Shown here: piece after piece, positions 34,315 to 43,962 of the stretch | How the letters are laid out: every line of letters begins with the position of its first letter | Numbering within the stretch: the stretch's first letter is position 1 | Source of the DNA: Lachnospiraceae bacterium | GTDB lineage: Bacteria > Bacillota > Clostridia > Lachnospirales > Lachnospiraceae | NCBI GenBank assembly: GCA_019421365.1 | Contig: JAHZFJ010000017.1 | Coordinates: 1 to 64,000 of the forward strand | DNA: 64,000 bases | Direction of reading: 5' to 3' | Position numbers and translations under genes: made by a program | The notes under the pieces: generated by a model | What the model was told of the DNA's origin: nothing | The model's input: the letters and a program-made list of their open reading frames with translations, nothing else | The model's database searches: none

Positions 34315-35148
34315 TTATTCCTTTACAGCACCAGCTGCAATACCTGCCAATATATATCTTTGAAAGAATATATATATAATAATCGTCGGGATCATTATTA
34401 TTATAATACCTGCTGCTAGTGTCTGCCAAGACCCTTGTTGTGCATTCGCATAATTCATCAAAAATGTAGTTAATGTTCTTAATTTATTCTTTGGCATATA
34501 AAGATATGGTATATACATGTCATTTATAATGTTAATAGCTTTAATTATACATACCGTAGCTGTAGCTGGTGCTAGCAGAGGGAATATAATCTTTCTAAAT
34601 AGCTTAAAATAGGAACAACCATCTATCAAAGCAGCTTCATCTAGTGACACTGGAAGCGTAGAAATAAACTGCCTATATATGTATAATTGCATTAAATCAG
34701 ATGCGATATATATAATAATAGGTGCTCCTAATGTGTTGTATAAATTAAGCCCTTGTATCACTTTGAATCTAGAGATTTCAGTTACGAATGTAGGAATCAA
34801 CATACCAATAAAGAATAGGCCAACTACAATCTTCTTTCCACGAAAATCAAATCGTTCAATTATAAATGCTGTAATCGTTCCAAACATTACATTAAAGAAC
34901 AATGATATTACTAACATAATTCCTGTATTTTTAAAACCTATTAATAGATACTTATCCGTCAATACCTTTTTAAAATTATCAAATGTAATATTCTTCAATG
35001 GAGGTAATAACAAAGGTGAAGTCAACACCATATCTGATTTTGTTTTTAATGATGCAAATAATGTTAATAGAATCGGCGCCAGAACAATTAATACCATCCC
35101 TATACATATTATTTGCTTTACGACCTGATTAGTAACTCTCTTAACCAT
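34315..35148 (-). CDS. carbohydrate ABC transporter permease, MalG type
   Basis: The 277-residue protein has six membrane segments and the MalG-type EAA loop, DEAALIDGCSYFKLFRKIIFPLL, where the ATPase docks. It would form the inner-membrane channel with the MalF-type partner encoded just upstream; the two genes are 4 bp apart. No ATPase is encoded in the operon, so a shared MsmX/UgpC-like ATPase elsewhere is expected, as in many Firmicutes CUT1 systems. Confidence 0.92.
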   Translation of the reverse strand: MVKRVTNQVVKQIICIGMVLIVLAPILLTLFASLKTKSDMVLTSPLLLPPLKNITFDNFKKVLTDKYLLIGFKNTGIMLVISLFFNVMFGTITAFIIERFDFRGKKIVVGLFFIGMLIPTFVTEISRFKVIQGLNLYNTLGAPIIIYIASDLMQLYIYRQFISTLPVSLDEAALIDGCSYFKLFRKIIFPLLAPATATVCIIKAINIINDMYIPYLYMPKNKLRTLTTFLMNYANAQQGSWQTLAAGIIIIMIPTIIIYIFFQRYILAGIAAGAVKE

Positions 35149-35152
35149 GCTG

Positions 35153-36043
35153 TCACCTCCGATCCTTCAAAACGAAACCATGAATGATTTTATTTTGAAT
35201 TATATAAATCACAATAATTAGTACCATAATGGCAACTGCCATTGTTGATGCTAAACCAAAGTTAGAGAAAGTAAAGGCTGTCTTGATTGTATATAGGGTA
35301 AAGGTAGATGAAGCATAACCTGGCCCACCTGCTGTCATAACAAATGGAATATCAAACACTTGTAGAGCACCTCTTATATTATCAAACAAAACAAAATCTA
35401 CCATCAACATGATCGCTGGAACCTGAATGAATTTAAATATATGAAATGTTGTTGCTCCATCCACTTTCGCTGCTTCTTCAAGATCCTTAGGTATGGATTG
35501 TAGGGCCGCCATAAACAAGATTACATGGTAACCACTATACTTCCACACGGAAACAAACGAAAGAACATAGTTTACAATTTTAACATCTGATAGCCAATTA
35601 CGAATCAAACCTTCCAAATTAAGCACTTGTAAAATAGAATCAAACGCACCATTGATTGGTGAGAAAAAATAAGAAAATACGTAGGCAATCGCAACACCGT
35701 TGATTATGTATGGCATAAAAACCATTGTCTTATAGAACTTAGCGGCTCTTAATTTACTTATAAGTAAAACTGCAAATCCCAGCTCCACTGGTATCATTAA
35801 TAAATGTACTACAAAGTAAACCGCATTGTTTTTTAACGAAAGCCAAAGGTCACTATTCTTTAACATGGAGATATAGTTATCAAATCCAATAAACTTACTT
35901 GAGGATGAGTATCCATCCCAATTCGTAAAACTCATTTTAAACAAATCAATCGCAGGAAATACAACAAATGCAATTAATAAAAGTAGCGGTATTACAAGTG
36001 AAATAAATATAAATTGCTTTCTCTTTCTAGATAATTTACTCAC
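35153..36043 (-). CDS. carbohydrate ABC transporter permease, MalF type
   Basis: The 296-residue protein has six membrane segments, the FPAIDLFKMSFTNWDG start typical of CUT1 permeases, and the EAA loop LEEAAKVDGATTFHIFKFIQVP. Translation begins at a GTG 5 nt after GGAGG. It pairs with the MalG-type permease downstream. A 102-bp gap with two hairpins separates it from the binding-protein gene upstream, which fits higher expression of the binding protein. Confidence 0.92.
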   Translation of the reverse strand: MSKLSRKRKQFIFISLVIPLLLLIAFVVFPAIDLFKMSFTNWDGYSSSSKFIGFDNYISMLKNSDLWLSLKNNAVYFVVHLLMIPVELGFAVLLISKLRAAKFYKTMVFMPYIINGVAIAYVFSYFFSPINGAFDSILQVLNLEGLIRNWLSDVKIVNYVLSFVSVWKYSGYHVILFMAALQSIPKDLEEAAKVDGATTFHIFKFIQVPAIMLMVDFVLFDNIRGALQVFDIPFVMTAGGPGYASSTFTLYTIKTAFTFSNFGLASTMAVAIMVLIIVIYIIQNKIIHGFVLKDRR

Positions 36044-36068
36044 AGCAGCCTCCTTGTCTTAGGCCAAC

Positions 36069-36132
36069 GTGCCAATCTCATTTCAAATTGGCACCGTCGA
36101 CCTATATAGAAGCTACGAACTATAGCTTCTAT
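36069..36132 (-). repeat. two hairpins between binding-protein and permease genes
   Basis: GTGCCAAT/ATTGGCAC (36069-36094) and ATAGAAGCTA/TAGCTTCTAT (36106-36132) lie in the gap, without U-tracts. Such intra-operon stems commonly protect the upstream message or reduce downstream transcription. Confidence 0.7.
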
Positions 36133-36145
36133 GTTAATAATCGTT

Positions 36146-37522
36146 TTACTTGATTCCGAGGTTCGCTCTCGCATCCTTCCATGCAGCATTCAATTTTTCA
36201 AATTCCTTATTTAGATCAAAATCACTAATAGACATTTGAGCTCCAAGCATCTTATAGTCAAACGTAGTCTCGTTTTGAATTGCAGTGAAATCATCTCCAC
36301 CGCCATCATACATTACTAAAACTTTATCTGGACAAAGTGTATCTGCTTCTGCTAATACTGGGTCTTTTTCTTTCGTAAAGTTCTTCATAGCAGAAGCTGA
36401 TGAAACGTAGTTAAGGAAATCTGGGTACCATGCATCTGAGTAAAACCATTCAACGAAAGCAGTTGCAGCTTCTTGATTTTTTGAATGAGTAGTTACTCCC
36501 ATAAAAGAGTCTCCCTGTACAATTACATTGTATGGATCTGACTTTGTATTTCTTGTTGGCAAATAGAAAGTACCTAATTGAGATGAATCTTCCGTTGCAC
36601 CCTGAATGTTTTGAAGTCCCCAATCACCTAATGCAATCATAGCTGCACCTTTTGTCGCGAATAAAGTAGTGGCTTGATCATTACCTAGGCCTAATGGATC
36701 TTTTCCTAGAACCCCAGAAGTAAATAAACTATGTACTTTGTTATATGCTTTATATATATCTGTTCCCTCTGAGAATGGAGTATCTTGTGTAGCCATCGTG
36801 TTCCAGTTTTGTCCATTGCCTGATTCCAACGCTGGCATGAACTCCATATATGGATAATCTGGCCAAGAATCCTTTAATCCACAAGCTATTGCCATGAAAT
36901 CCTTATTATCTTTAACATAATAAGCTTGTAATGTTTTCGATACTTCTTCTAATTCACTCCAAGTAGTAGGAACCTCAACTCCTGCTTCTGCAAAAAGATC
37001 TTTCCAATAGTATACATATTCATATCCAGAAGTCATTGGAATTCCAAGTACTTTTCCATCAATCGCATACCCTGAAGCTAATTCATTATTGGAACAAGCA
37101 ACGGTATCTTTTAAATCAATTAAATATTCTTTGAATCTTGATAATGTAAATGTCTTATTAAACATAACATCTGGTAATTGATTTGCAGATGCTCTTATCT
37201 TCATAGTGTTCCAATATTCACTGTCATCCTTTATTTTTTCAACCTCAATATCAATATTAGGATATTTCTCTTGGAACTTACCTACCATGTCATTCTGTTC
37301 AATAAAATCATTTAGGTTATTATCCCAGATTGCAAATGTAAGTGATGCTGATAAATCTTTATCTTGTTCTTCTCCTTCTTTATCAGTATTCGTAGTTTCT
37401 GTTGTTTCTGAATTAGAAGGTGTAGCCCCGTCCTTTTTGTTATTCGTTTTAGAACAACCTACTATAGAAGTTGTTAAAAGAATACACGTTAAAATAGTTA
37501 CTATAAGTTTTTGCTTTTTCAT
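36146..37522 (-). CDS. extracellular sugar-binding lipoprotein (SBP family 1)
   Basis: The 458-residue protein starts at the ATG at 37522, 6 nt after AAGGAGG. A lipoprotein signal ends in TSIVGC at about residue 22, followed by an acidic linker of about 35 residues. The mature domain has the family 1 pattern: DIEVEKIKDDSEYWNTMKI, YPDFLNYVSSASAM and a region of small-residue-rich loops. It delivers a mono- or oligosaccharide to the two permeases encoded downstream; the sugar is not readable from sequence. Control by the adjacent membrane AraC regulator is likely. Confidence 0.92.
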   Translation of the reverse strand: MKKQKLIVTILTCILLTTSIVGCSKTNNKKDGATPSNSETTETTNTDKEGEEQDKDLSASLTFAIWDNNLNDFIEQNDMVGKFQEKYPNIDIEVEKIKDDSEYWNTMKIRASANQLPDVMFNKTFTLSRFKEYLIDLKDTVACSNNELASGYAIDGKVLGIPMTSGYEYVYYWKDLFAEAGVEVPTTWSELEEVSKTLQAYYVKDNKDFMAIACGLKDSWPDYPYMEFMPALESGNGQNWNTMATQDTPFSEGTDIYKAYNKVHSLFTSGVLGKDPLGLGNDQATTLFATKGAAMIALGDWGLQNIQGATEDSSQLGTFYLPTRNTKSDPYNVIVQGDSFMGVTTHSKNQEAATAFVEWFYSDAWYPDFLNYVSSASAMKNFTKEKDPVLAEADTLCPDKVLVMYDGGGDDFTAIQNETTFDYKMLGAQMSISDFDLNKEFEKLNAAWKDARANLGIK

Positions 37523-37691
37523 AAAATTCCTCCTTTTTATTGATAGCTGTATCATAACAATCTTTGCTTCCAATCACTATGGATAATCTTCATATTTCTT
37601 GATTAATTTTCACATGTTACTGTTTCTGATTCTTGATATATGGTTAGTTTTTCTGCTAAATAGTAAGAAAAACGCTGTTTAAGAATAAAAC

Positions 37692-37729
37692 ATAGACACT
37701 CCACATACGTTAGTATATTGAGTGTCTAT
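37692..37729 (-). terminator. terminator of the membrane AraC regulator gene
   Basis: TAGACACTC (37693-37701) pairs with GAGTGTCTA (37720-37728) close after the stop codon; the minus strand continues TGTTTTATTCTT. Confidence 0.75.
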
Positions 37730-37736
37730 AATAATT

Positions 37737-39998
37737 CTATACTACTTTTCGATACTGCGCCGGGCTTGTACCTATATTCTTTTTGAATACACGATTAAAA
37801 TTCTCAACATTGCGATACCCGACCATCTCTGCAATTTCATAGATTTTAAAATTCGTTGTCATTAACAAATCTTTTGCTTTCTCAATTCTAAGGGATGTAA
37901 GATAATTTATAAATGTTTCTCCCGTTTCCTTTGAGAATTTACTTGTAAAATATTTCTCATTCAATTCCACATAATCGGCTATTTCTTTCAGCGATAACAT
38001 AGAGTTTGCGTAGTGGTTGTTTATGTATCTTTTTGCTTTAAGTATAATATCATTTTCCTTAATATGTAGTTTTTCTACGGAATAATCGATAATCCAATCT
38101 ATATAATTCGTCAGCCATAGCTTTAAACTTCGAGTATCTTCAACCCGTTCTACCTTTTCAAAATAATTATACTGTTCACCAAAGATCTCATTAAAATTAG
38201 CATGGTTTGTATAGAACTTCTTAGCAATAGCAAGAATTAATCCTAATACATGTAGTTGTCCCTCTTTAAGCAACTCTTTGTTTAGCACTTCAAACAATTT
38301 TTCTTTTTCTGGTATGATAGTTCTTTCATCAGCTATGTATAATGCTTTGGAAAATTCCAGGTATTGATTTGAATGCTGTAGTAATTGATTAATACGCTCA
38401 TCTTCTTTATCACAATCAATAATAGCATTCTTCCCTTTCAAAAAACGGAGGTCAAAACTCTCTTTTAGGGATTCTAATTCTACTGTAAAATTCCCATAAC
38501 CAAATTGCTTTTTGCTAATACAAGCAGTTATATCAATCCCATATTCGCTATATATAGACTTTTGCACTTCTTGTATCATAGTGTTGATATTACCAATATA
38601 ATCTCCCTCTGTTACTCGATAGAAGGCATATAATGTTGTAGTATTCTCAACGTAAACAATACATCGTGAACTAAACCTAGGATTACGTTCAAAATTACAA
38701 AGAAGCTTTTCCATCTCATTATATTCGTTTTCACTGCTTTTACTCTTATTAAGAACAAAGCCTAAGATAACATAACTCTCTTCAAAAAAATATTTTGACT
38801 TCATGTTTACCTCTACAGGGGCTATATCTCCAGTAATCATTCCACCAAAATAATCCTCTAATGATTTTTCACTTGTCTTTACCTTCTCTTCATATTCAGA
38901 GATTAATACTTGTAATCTGCGAACCATTGAGTTAAAGGAATGGATCATAGTACGAATTTCATACTGTCCATCTGGCTCAATATGTATTTGTAATTCTCCT
39001 TCTTCAATTTGCCTTAAACCACAATTAATTCTTTGTAATGGCTTTACGATACTTCTTAAAAAATAACTAGAATAATAACATACTAATAGTAATACCAAAA
39101 GTGCAACCAATATAACCCATAGCGCAACCCTCCAAAAATTAGCACTTAAATCACTTGTTTTTATATAACTGTTTATATACCATGTATCAGAATATAATTT
39201 TAAAGGGGTTGTAATATGGGTATACTTTGAAGATTTATAATCGTCTGCATCTAACGTAGTGAATATATTCTCCCCATCACTTGACTTCATTTCCATAACA
39301 CCAAAATTGTTATTCCCCTTTAGATATTCTCTATTATAATTCTTAATAGTCTCAGCAACCCCTGAATTTTGAAAAAACATAACCATCTCTATCTTCTCAG
39401 ACCGGTCGGTCTTTCGATCAGGGGCGAAAGCAAATATTACTATTAATGAGTTTTTTTTTGCTCCAGTGTATAGACCGTTATTTACATCATTATTAATGAA
39501 TCCAATTACTACCTGGTTCTTATTTTTAATTGCAGTTTTATAACTACTACCACTACTCATTTCTTCATAGGATTTATTGATTGTATTCTTATAATATGAG
39601 ATTCTTTGATCCTTCATAAAAAATCCTACTGAAATTATATTAGATGCTGGCTCCAACGCTAAACTGCTTGCTTGATTTAATTTTTGAGTAGAATCATATC
39701 TTGATTTAAGGTCATCTGAATCTGTTCCTGCGGCATAATCTAATATTTCATTGTTATTGCTGTAAATAAGATGAGATAATCTCATAGACATAACTTCAAT
39801 ATCCGATGTCAATTCCGTTACTATTGTTTCATGCACTTGTTCAATATTAGCAATTGCTTGCTTTTTAAATTCTTGGTTGAGAATATTTAGTACCGTGATT
39901 AACACAATTAAAATTGGACAAATTATAAAGCTAAAGAACGATATGTAAAAAACTGTCTTTAGTTGCATTTTAGACCATTTTATACGCTTTAATTTCAT
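37737..39998 (-). CDS. membrane-bound AraC-family regulator (Cache-HAMP-AraC)
   Basis: The 753-residue protein has TM1 at about residues 14-40, an extracellular sensor of about 245 residues, TM2 at about 288-312, a HAMP-like segment (IVKPLQRINCGLRQIEEGEL), a long middle region and a C-terminal AraC DNA-binding domain (about 655-753) ending GYRNVENFNRVFKKNIGTSP. This layout is common in Clostridia and Paenibacilli beside CUT1 sugar transporters, where the regulator senses extracellular sugar or the loaded binding protein and activates the transporter operon downstream. The ATG follows GGAGG. Direct targeting of the operon at 34-37.5 kb is inferred. Confidence 0.93.
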   Translation of the reverse strand: MKLKRIKWSKMQLKTVFYISFFSFIICPILIVLITVLNILNQEFKKQAIANIEQVHETIVTELTSDIEVMSMRLSHLIYSNNNEILDYAAGTDSDDLKSRYDSTQKLNQASSLALEPASNIISVGFFMKDQRISYYKNTINKSYEEMSSGSSYKTAIKNKNQVVIGFINNDVNNGLYTGAKKNSLIVIFAFAPDRKTDRSEKIEMVMFFQNSGVAETIKNYNREYLKGNNNFGVMEMKSSDGENIFTTLDADDYKSSKYTHITTPLKLYSDTWYINSYIKTSDLSANFWRVALWVILVALLVLLLVCYYSSYFLRSIVKPLQRINCGLRQIEEGELQIHIEPDGQYEIRTMIHSFNSMVRRLQVLISEYEEKVKTSEKSLEDYFGGMITGDIAPVEVNMKSKYFFEESYVILGFVLNKSKSSENEYNEMEKLLCNFERNPRFSSRCIVYVENTTTLYAFYRVTEGDYIGNINTMIQEVQKSIYSEYGIDITACISKKQFGYGNFTVELESLKESFDLRFLKGKNAIIDCDKEDERINQLLQHSNQYLEFSKALYIADERTIIPEKEKLFEVLNKELLKEGQLHVLGLILAIAKKFYTNHANFNEIFGEQYNYFEKVERVEDTRSLKLWLTNYIDWIIDYSVEKLHIKENDIILKAKRYINNHYANSMLSLKEIADYVELNEKYFTSKFSKETGETFINYLTSLRIEKAKDLLMTTNFKIYEIAEMVGYRNVENFNRVFKKNIGTSPAQYRKVV

Positions 39999-40371
39999 AA
40001 GAATCCTCCCAATACAATTACATAAGTATTTTAGATGTTTTATTTATTTTCTCGTTCAAAGTATATAATAATTAGCAAATTAGTATAATTATATGTGCAA
40101 TAATCTTTTATCAATTATTCAATATTACCATATATACCATCTATTTACAAAGCATTTTTTTCTAATAAACGAATAGGAGGAGTTTCACCTTAATCCTCTG
40201 TATGCCTTTCATGGCGCACTACAAAAAAAGACAATTTCTAGTGCTACTAGAAATTGTCTTTTTAAAGTTACATATATATTCAACTGGGGGAAGTTAGGCA
40301 TAGTTTTTATCTTATAATCATTTATGTTCAGAGTTTAAATCGATCAATCTGTTCTTTAATCGGGATAAACA
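39999..40371. other. promoter-side gap of the AraC gene with one strong hairpin
   Basis: The high-coordinate part contains the hairpin at 40223-40264 and AT-rich sequence. I see no gene. Confidence 0.5.
40223..40264. terminator. hairpin terminator downstream of the decayed chemoreceptor
   Basis: GACAATTTCTAG and CTAGAAATTGTC form a 12-bp perfect stem flanked by A7 and T5, a bidirectional intrinsic terminator. It lies about 110 nt after the stop of the chemoreceptor remnant and is probably what remains of that gene's terminator. Confidence 0.8.
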
Positions 40372-40557
40372 TTAATTCTTTAAAACAAACTGACCAACAA
40401 GATGTCTCAGACCTTCTGACTGTGTAGTCATATGAGTTATTTCATTACCTTTTTGAATTTCCTGTAAAGAATTAATGATTAAATTCTTTGTGTCTACAGC
40501 TGACTTTGCACTTTCCGTTGCCAGTCTTACTGCCGTAGAACCTGAACCAAGCCTCAA
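40372..40557 (-). pseudogene. C-terminal remnant of a chemoreceptor gene
   Basis: About 58 codons read ATESAKSAVDTKNLIINSL, then QEIQKGNEITHMTTQSEGLR and HLVGQFVLKN. This pattern fits the end of the signalling domain and C-terminal tail of methyl-accepting chemotaxis proteins, but belongs to a different receptor type than the two intact copies nearby. No upstream membrane or sensor part follows; at about 40557 the similarity stops abruptly. It has no ribosome binding site. Confidence 0.65.
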
Positions 40558-40741
40558 TAATTTTCATATCTGGTGTAGGAAAAATGAAATTTTTTGCATG
40601 TTTAGTAATGAAAATCCAGAACAAGTTTTAATCAGTGAAGATATGACTTTTGTCAATTCCATAGCTGATGGATTGGATAGATTTTTACAAGAAAATCAAC
40701 AGGATTTGAAATCCAAAAAACGTTGCGCTTATTCTAACTAA
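40545..40741 (+). pseudogene. C-terminal remnant of an unidentified gene
   Basis: Immediately next to the chemoreceptor remnant, on the other strand, an open stretch of about 60 codons (NFHIWCRKNEIFCMFSNENP to KRCAYSN) has the amino-acid composition of a real soluble protein, followed by TAA. The part of this frame below 40545 is only antisense to the chemoreceptor remnant, so the protein start is missing. The family is not recognised. Confidence 0.45.
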
Positions 40742-40808
40742 TTTATAGAAAATATAGAATCCGATACCTCGTTCGTTGCTTGGAAATTTTCTCTGTTGAA
40801 TAAAATAA

Positions 40809-40854
40809 AAATGGTACTTTACTAATATTTACACGCATTAGCAAAGTACCATTT
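40809..40854. terminator. bidirectional terminator downstream of chemoreceptor copy 2
   Basis: AAATGGTACTTT and AAAGTACCATTT (40809-40820 and 40843-40854) pair, with CTAAT/ATTAG extending the stem inward. Confidence 0.8.
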
Positions 40855-40916
40855 ATTAGTTAGCTGTAGTCACAATATCCCCTATCAGCACTCTTACGTT
40901 TACCTAAGTCAATTAT

Positions 40917-43031
40917 CTATATCTTAAATTTACCGATTGCTTCTTGTAGTACCTGTGCATCGTTTGTAAGTCCCTCTGCTGCACCTGCTAATTGTTCAAT
41001 CTCTTCAGATTGACTTATTGCAGTGGCACTAACTTCCTCAGAAGCTGCTGCTGATTCTTCAGAAACCGCCGAGATATTCTGTATAGAATCCAATGTATCA
41101 TTCCTTGCACTTTCCATTCCTGCTACATACTGCTTAATTTTATCAAGTTCTAACACCAAATCTTCTACTAGGTTATTAATGCTACCAAATACATTAATTG
41201 TATCCTGCAATGCCTTTTCTTGAGTAAGAACAATCTGTTCTGCCTTCTTTGTTGTCTTGGCTGTTTCATTGGTTTGATATTGTATTGAATTAATGATTTC
41301 TTGAATCTGATTCGCTGACTCCATGGATTTAGTAGCTAGATTTCTAATCTCACCTGCCACTACTGCAAAACCTCTACCAGAATCGCCTGCTCTAGCTGCC
41401 TCTATGGATGCATTCAGTGATAGTAAATTAGTCTGTTCAGAAATCTCATTAATTGCATTAACGATATTCTCAATGGAACGAGAGTTCTCTTCTAGATTTT
41501 TCATTCCCGTCGCTATCTCTTTCGTTATATGTGAAGTCGCCTTTGCCTTATCATTCAAGTTATTCACTATTGTTAATCCACTTGCTACAGTCTCCCTAGT
41601 ATTCTCAAACAATCCATCGATTTCATTAGTTTCATCGTATACTTTATTAACCATATCTGATAACGTTGACATCTGTTTCAAACAAGCATCCGTATCTACT
41701 ACTTGTTTTGAGGAACCTATAGCAACCTCATTCACAGCAATTGATATATTCTTTGATGATTCTAACGCAAGTGATGATGTATCTGACAAGTCTTGTGCCG
41801 AAACATTAACTCTGTCACTAACCTCAGCAACTTCTTTAACTAATTGTTGCATGTTACCAATCATATGGGACAAACTATTCTCTAATATCTTAAACTCATC
41901 TTTACGCTTTGTTTTGAACTGAACTGTTAAATCCCCCTGTGCAACACTTTCCATTGTATCCTTCATGTCCCCTATTGCTTTACCAATACCTCTTGCTAAG
42001 ACAGTACCGATTATCAATGCAATGATTGCCGACACAATGGCAAATGCTACACTTGTACTACCAATTGAAGTCGCATTCTTAAGAATAATCGTTTTCGGTA
42101 TTAAATTACATAATACTAATTCTGTTTCGCCAACTTCACTGTATGTAAATAGATAATTCACATCGTTTATTGTTACATATTCGTAGCCGTTCGTCTTACC
42201 TAATTCCAAAGCCTTTTGGTAAAACTCTTGACCAAAAAATATATTTTCTTCTCCAACTTCTGACTCCGCTGAATATACTTCTACTCCATCCTTTGTTACA
42301 AGTGTAGTTATTGACCCTTCTTGATAAGCATTATCAAGCATAGCTTGTACATATCCATGGTCTATATCCGTTATTACATATGCATTCCCCTTTAATGCTT
42401 CTTTAATATATGTTAATCCATACCTTTTTTCTTCTTTCGCATCAATTGCACTATGCGCACCATACCAACCATCTTTTTCAGGATTCCCCTCAATTAAGTC
42501 TGTTGAAGTAAACAAATCATATGGTGAACTTTTAATTTGATCATTACCTGTGACAATAGGATCTTTCTTGCTACTTATAATATATATACTTCTTATTCCA
42601 TCTATAAGTACACTATTCGTCATAACATCATTCTTCAAATTCCTCATGTACTCTAAATTTTCGAATATATCATCCGATTTAGCATTATAGTAATAATCGA
42701 AATTCTTATTCGTAATAATCTTTATTGCTTGTGTAGCAACCTCTTCAAATACACTTTCCATATACCTAGCATTTGCTTCTAATATTTCATTAGAAGAACT
42801 CTCATAATTCTTAATCATCGCATCCGATGCCAGGTTATAAGATATAAGACCTAATGCAACTATCAATACTACAGGTGCAACAAAACCAAGTAGTAAAGCA
42901 GTACGTAGCTTCTTCTTACTTGATTCTTTCTTAGTTGTTTTATTTTCCTTGACTTTCTTTTTAGATTGTTTTACTTTAGGCTCTTTCAATCCCCTATTCT
43001 CTTTTCTTAATTCCTTTTTTCCTTTTTTCAT
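40917..43031 (-). CDS. methyl-accepting chemotaxis protein, copy 2
   Basis: The 704-residue receptor starts at the ATG at 43031, 8 nt after AAGGAGG; a longer frame to 43067 lacks a site. It has the same plan as copy 1: a Lys-rich cytoplasmic tail, TM1, a Cache-like sensor, TM2, HAMP and signalling domain. The signalling half is almost identical to copy 1, while the sensor differs at many sites (for example NFDYYYNAKSDD against NFEYYYKMKNND), as expected for receptors diverging in ligand or sensitivity after duplication. Confidence 0.95.
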   Translation of the reverse strand: MKKGKKELRKENRGLKEPKVKQSKKKVKENKTTKKESSKKKLRTALLLGFVAPVVLIVALGLISYNLASDAMIKNYESSSNEILEANARYMESVFEEVATQAIKIITNKNFDYYYNAKSDDIFENLEYMRNLKNDVMTNSVLIDGIRSIYIISSKKDPIVTGNDQIKSSPYDLFTSTDLIEGNPEKDGWYGAHSAIDAKEEKRYGLTYIKEALKGNAYVITDIDHGYVQAMLDNAYQEGSITTLVTKDGVEVYSAESEVGEENIFFGQEFYQKALELGKTNGYEYVTINDVNYLFTYSEVGETELVLCNLIPKTIILKNATSIGSTSVAFAIVSAIIALIIGTVLARGIGKAIGDMKDTMESVAQGDLTVQFKTKRKDEFKILENSLSHMIGNMQQLVKEVAEVSDRVNVSAQDLSDTSSLALESSKNISIAVNEVAIGSSKQVVDTDACLKQMSTLSDMVNKVYDETNEIDGLFENTRETVASGLTIVNNLNDKAKATSHITKEIATGMKNLEENSRSIENIVNAINEISEQTNLLSLNASIEAARAGDSGRGFAVVAGEIRNLATKSMESANQIQEIINSIQYQTNETAKTTKKAEQIVLTQEKALQDTINVFGSINNLVEDLVLELDKIKQYVAGMESARNDTLDSIQNISAVSEESAAASEEVSATAISQSEEIEQLAGAAEGLTNDAQVLQEAIGKFKI

Positions 43032-43208
43032 AACATGAACCTCCTTAAGCGCAGATATATTATGCACACTTACAACAACGACAAAACACCTTCCCCTTGA
43101 TTTTGTTAATATCGCTTATATATAATATTTTTCTACATAATTTTTATATACATTTAACATTGTATCACACATTACATAATTCTTCCATCAATTTTGGAAA
43201 ACAAAACA

Positions 43209-43243
43209 AAAAAGATACTTATCGTTACAATTGTAAGTATCTT
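43209..43243 (-). terminator. terminator of the phosphatidyltransferase gene
   Basis: AAAAGATACTTA and TAAGTATCTTT form an 11-bp stem after the gene's stop codon, followed on the minus strand by TTTTTTGTTTTG. Its right arm and flank resemble the terminator at 34257-34293, also upstream of a chemoreceptor copy. Confidence 0.8.
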
Positions 43244-43289
43244 TCTATGTTAGCTATATTTTATTATTAATTCATCTCAATAAATCGCC

Positions 43290-43853
43290 TTACAATTTAT
43301 GAAAAACAGGAATATACATTATTAACGTAAACAGCATTACACCAAGACATAAAATAATCAATCCATTTGCAAGCATAATCGGTATCTGTGGGAATAATAT
43401 CAATACAAACATTACAACGAATAATGTTGCAGTACAAACCTTACCATACCACATAGCCCCATCTAACTTCTTTCCTTCCTTCATCTTAATCATCCCCATA
43501 ACTGCCATATAACCTTCTTTAACAACCATTAATACTATTACAGCAATCATTAAAGAATATTTTCTCGCCAAACAAATTACTAATGCGGCATGTGTAATCT
43601 TATCTGCTACTGGATCGATGAACTTGCCTAGTTCCGTAATCATATTAAATCTTCTTGCTACAAGCCCGTCAAGAAAATCCGTAATAGTGGATAATAAAAC
43701 AATTCCCGCTACTATATAATAGTCCTTATCAGAGTCTGCATTAAAATACAAAGTCATAAAAATAGGCACTAACAGAACTCGAAAATACCCCATTATATTA
43801 GGAATCGACCAAATCTCTTTTTTGTCGAAATGTCTCATACTGTTCTTCTTCAT
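43290..43853 (-). CDS. pgsA: CDP-alcohol phosphatidyltransferase (phosphatidylglycerophosphate synthase-like)
   Basis: The 187-residue membrane protein has the diagnostic motif of the family, D-G-x2-A-R-x8-G-x3-D-x3-D, in DGLVARRFNMITELGKFIDP then VADK, and about five to six hydrophobic helices. It would join CDP-diacylglycerol to an alcohol such as glycerol-3-phosphate. PgsA is the usual assignment for a single-domain enzyme of this size, but another head group, or a second paralogue, cannot be excluded. The ATG follows AAGGAG by 10 nt. It has its own terminator and is separated from the rhamnose operon by another. Confidence 0.82.
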   Translation of the reverse strand: MKKNSMRHFDKKEIWSIPNIMGYFRVLLVPIFMTLYFNADSDKDYYIVAGIVLLSTITDFLDGLVARRFNMITELGKFIDPVADKITHAALVICLARKYSLMIAVIVLMVVKEGYMAVMGMIKMKEGKKLDGAMWYGKVCTATLFVVMFVLILFPQIPIMLANGLIILCLGVMLFTLIMYIPVFHKL

Positions 43854-43887
43854 ATACCGTACTCCTTCATCTCCTTATACACAAAAT

Positions 43888-43928
43888 AAGATAGTTCATA
43901 TTCAAAAGATTCAAATATGAACTATCTT
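43888..43928 (-). terminator. terminator of the rhamnose operon
   Basis: AAGATAGTTCATATT (43888-43902) pairs with AATATGAACTATCTT (43914-43928), a perfect 15-bp stem, followed on the minus strand by ATTTTGTG. It ends the rha transcript before the phosphatidyltransferase gene. Confidence 0.85.
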
Positions 43929-43962
43929 AGTATATCATTCTAAATATCTTTGTCAATAAGAT

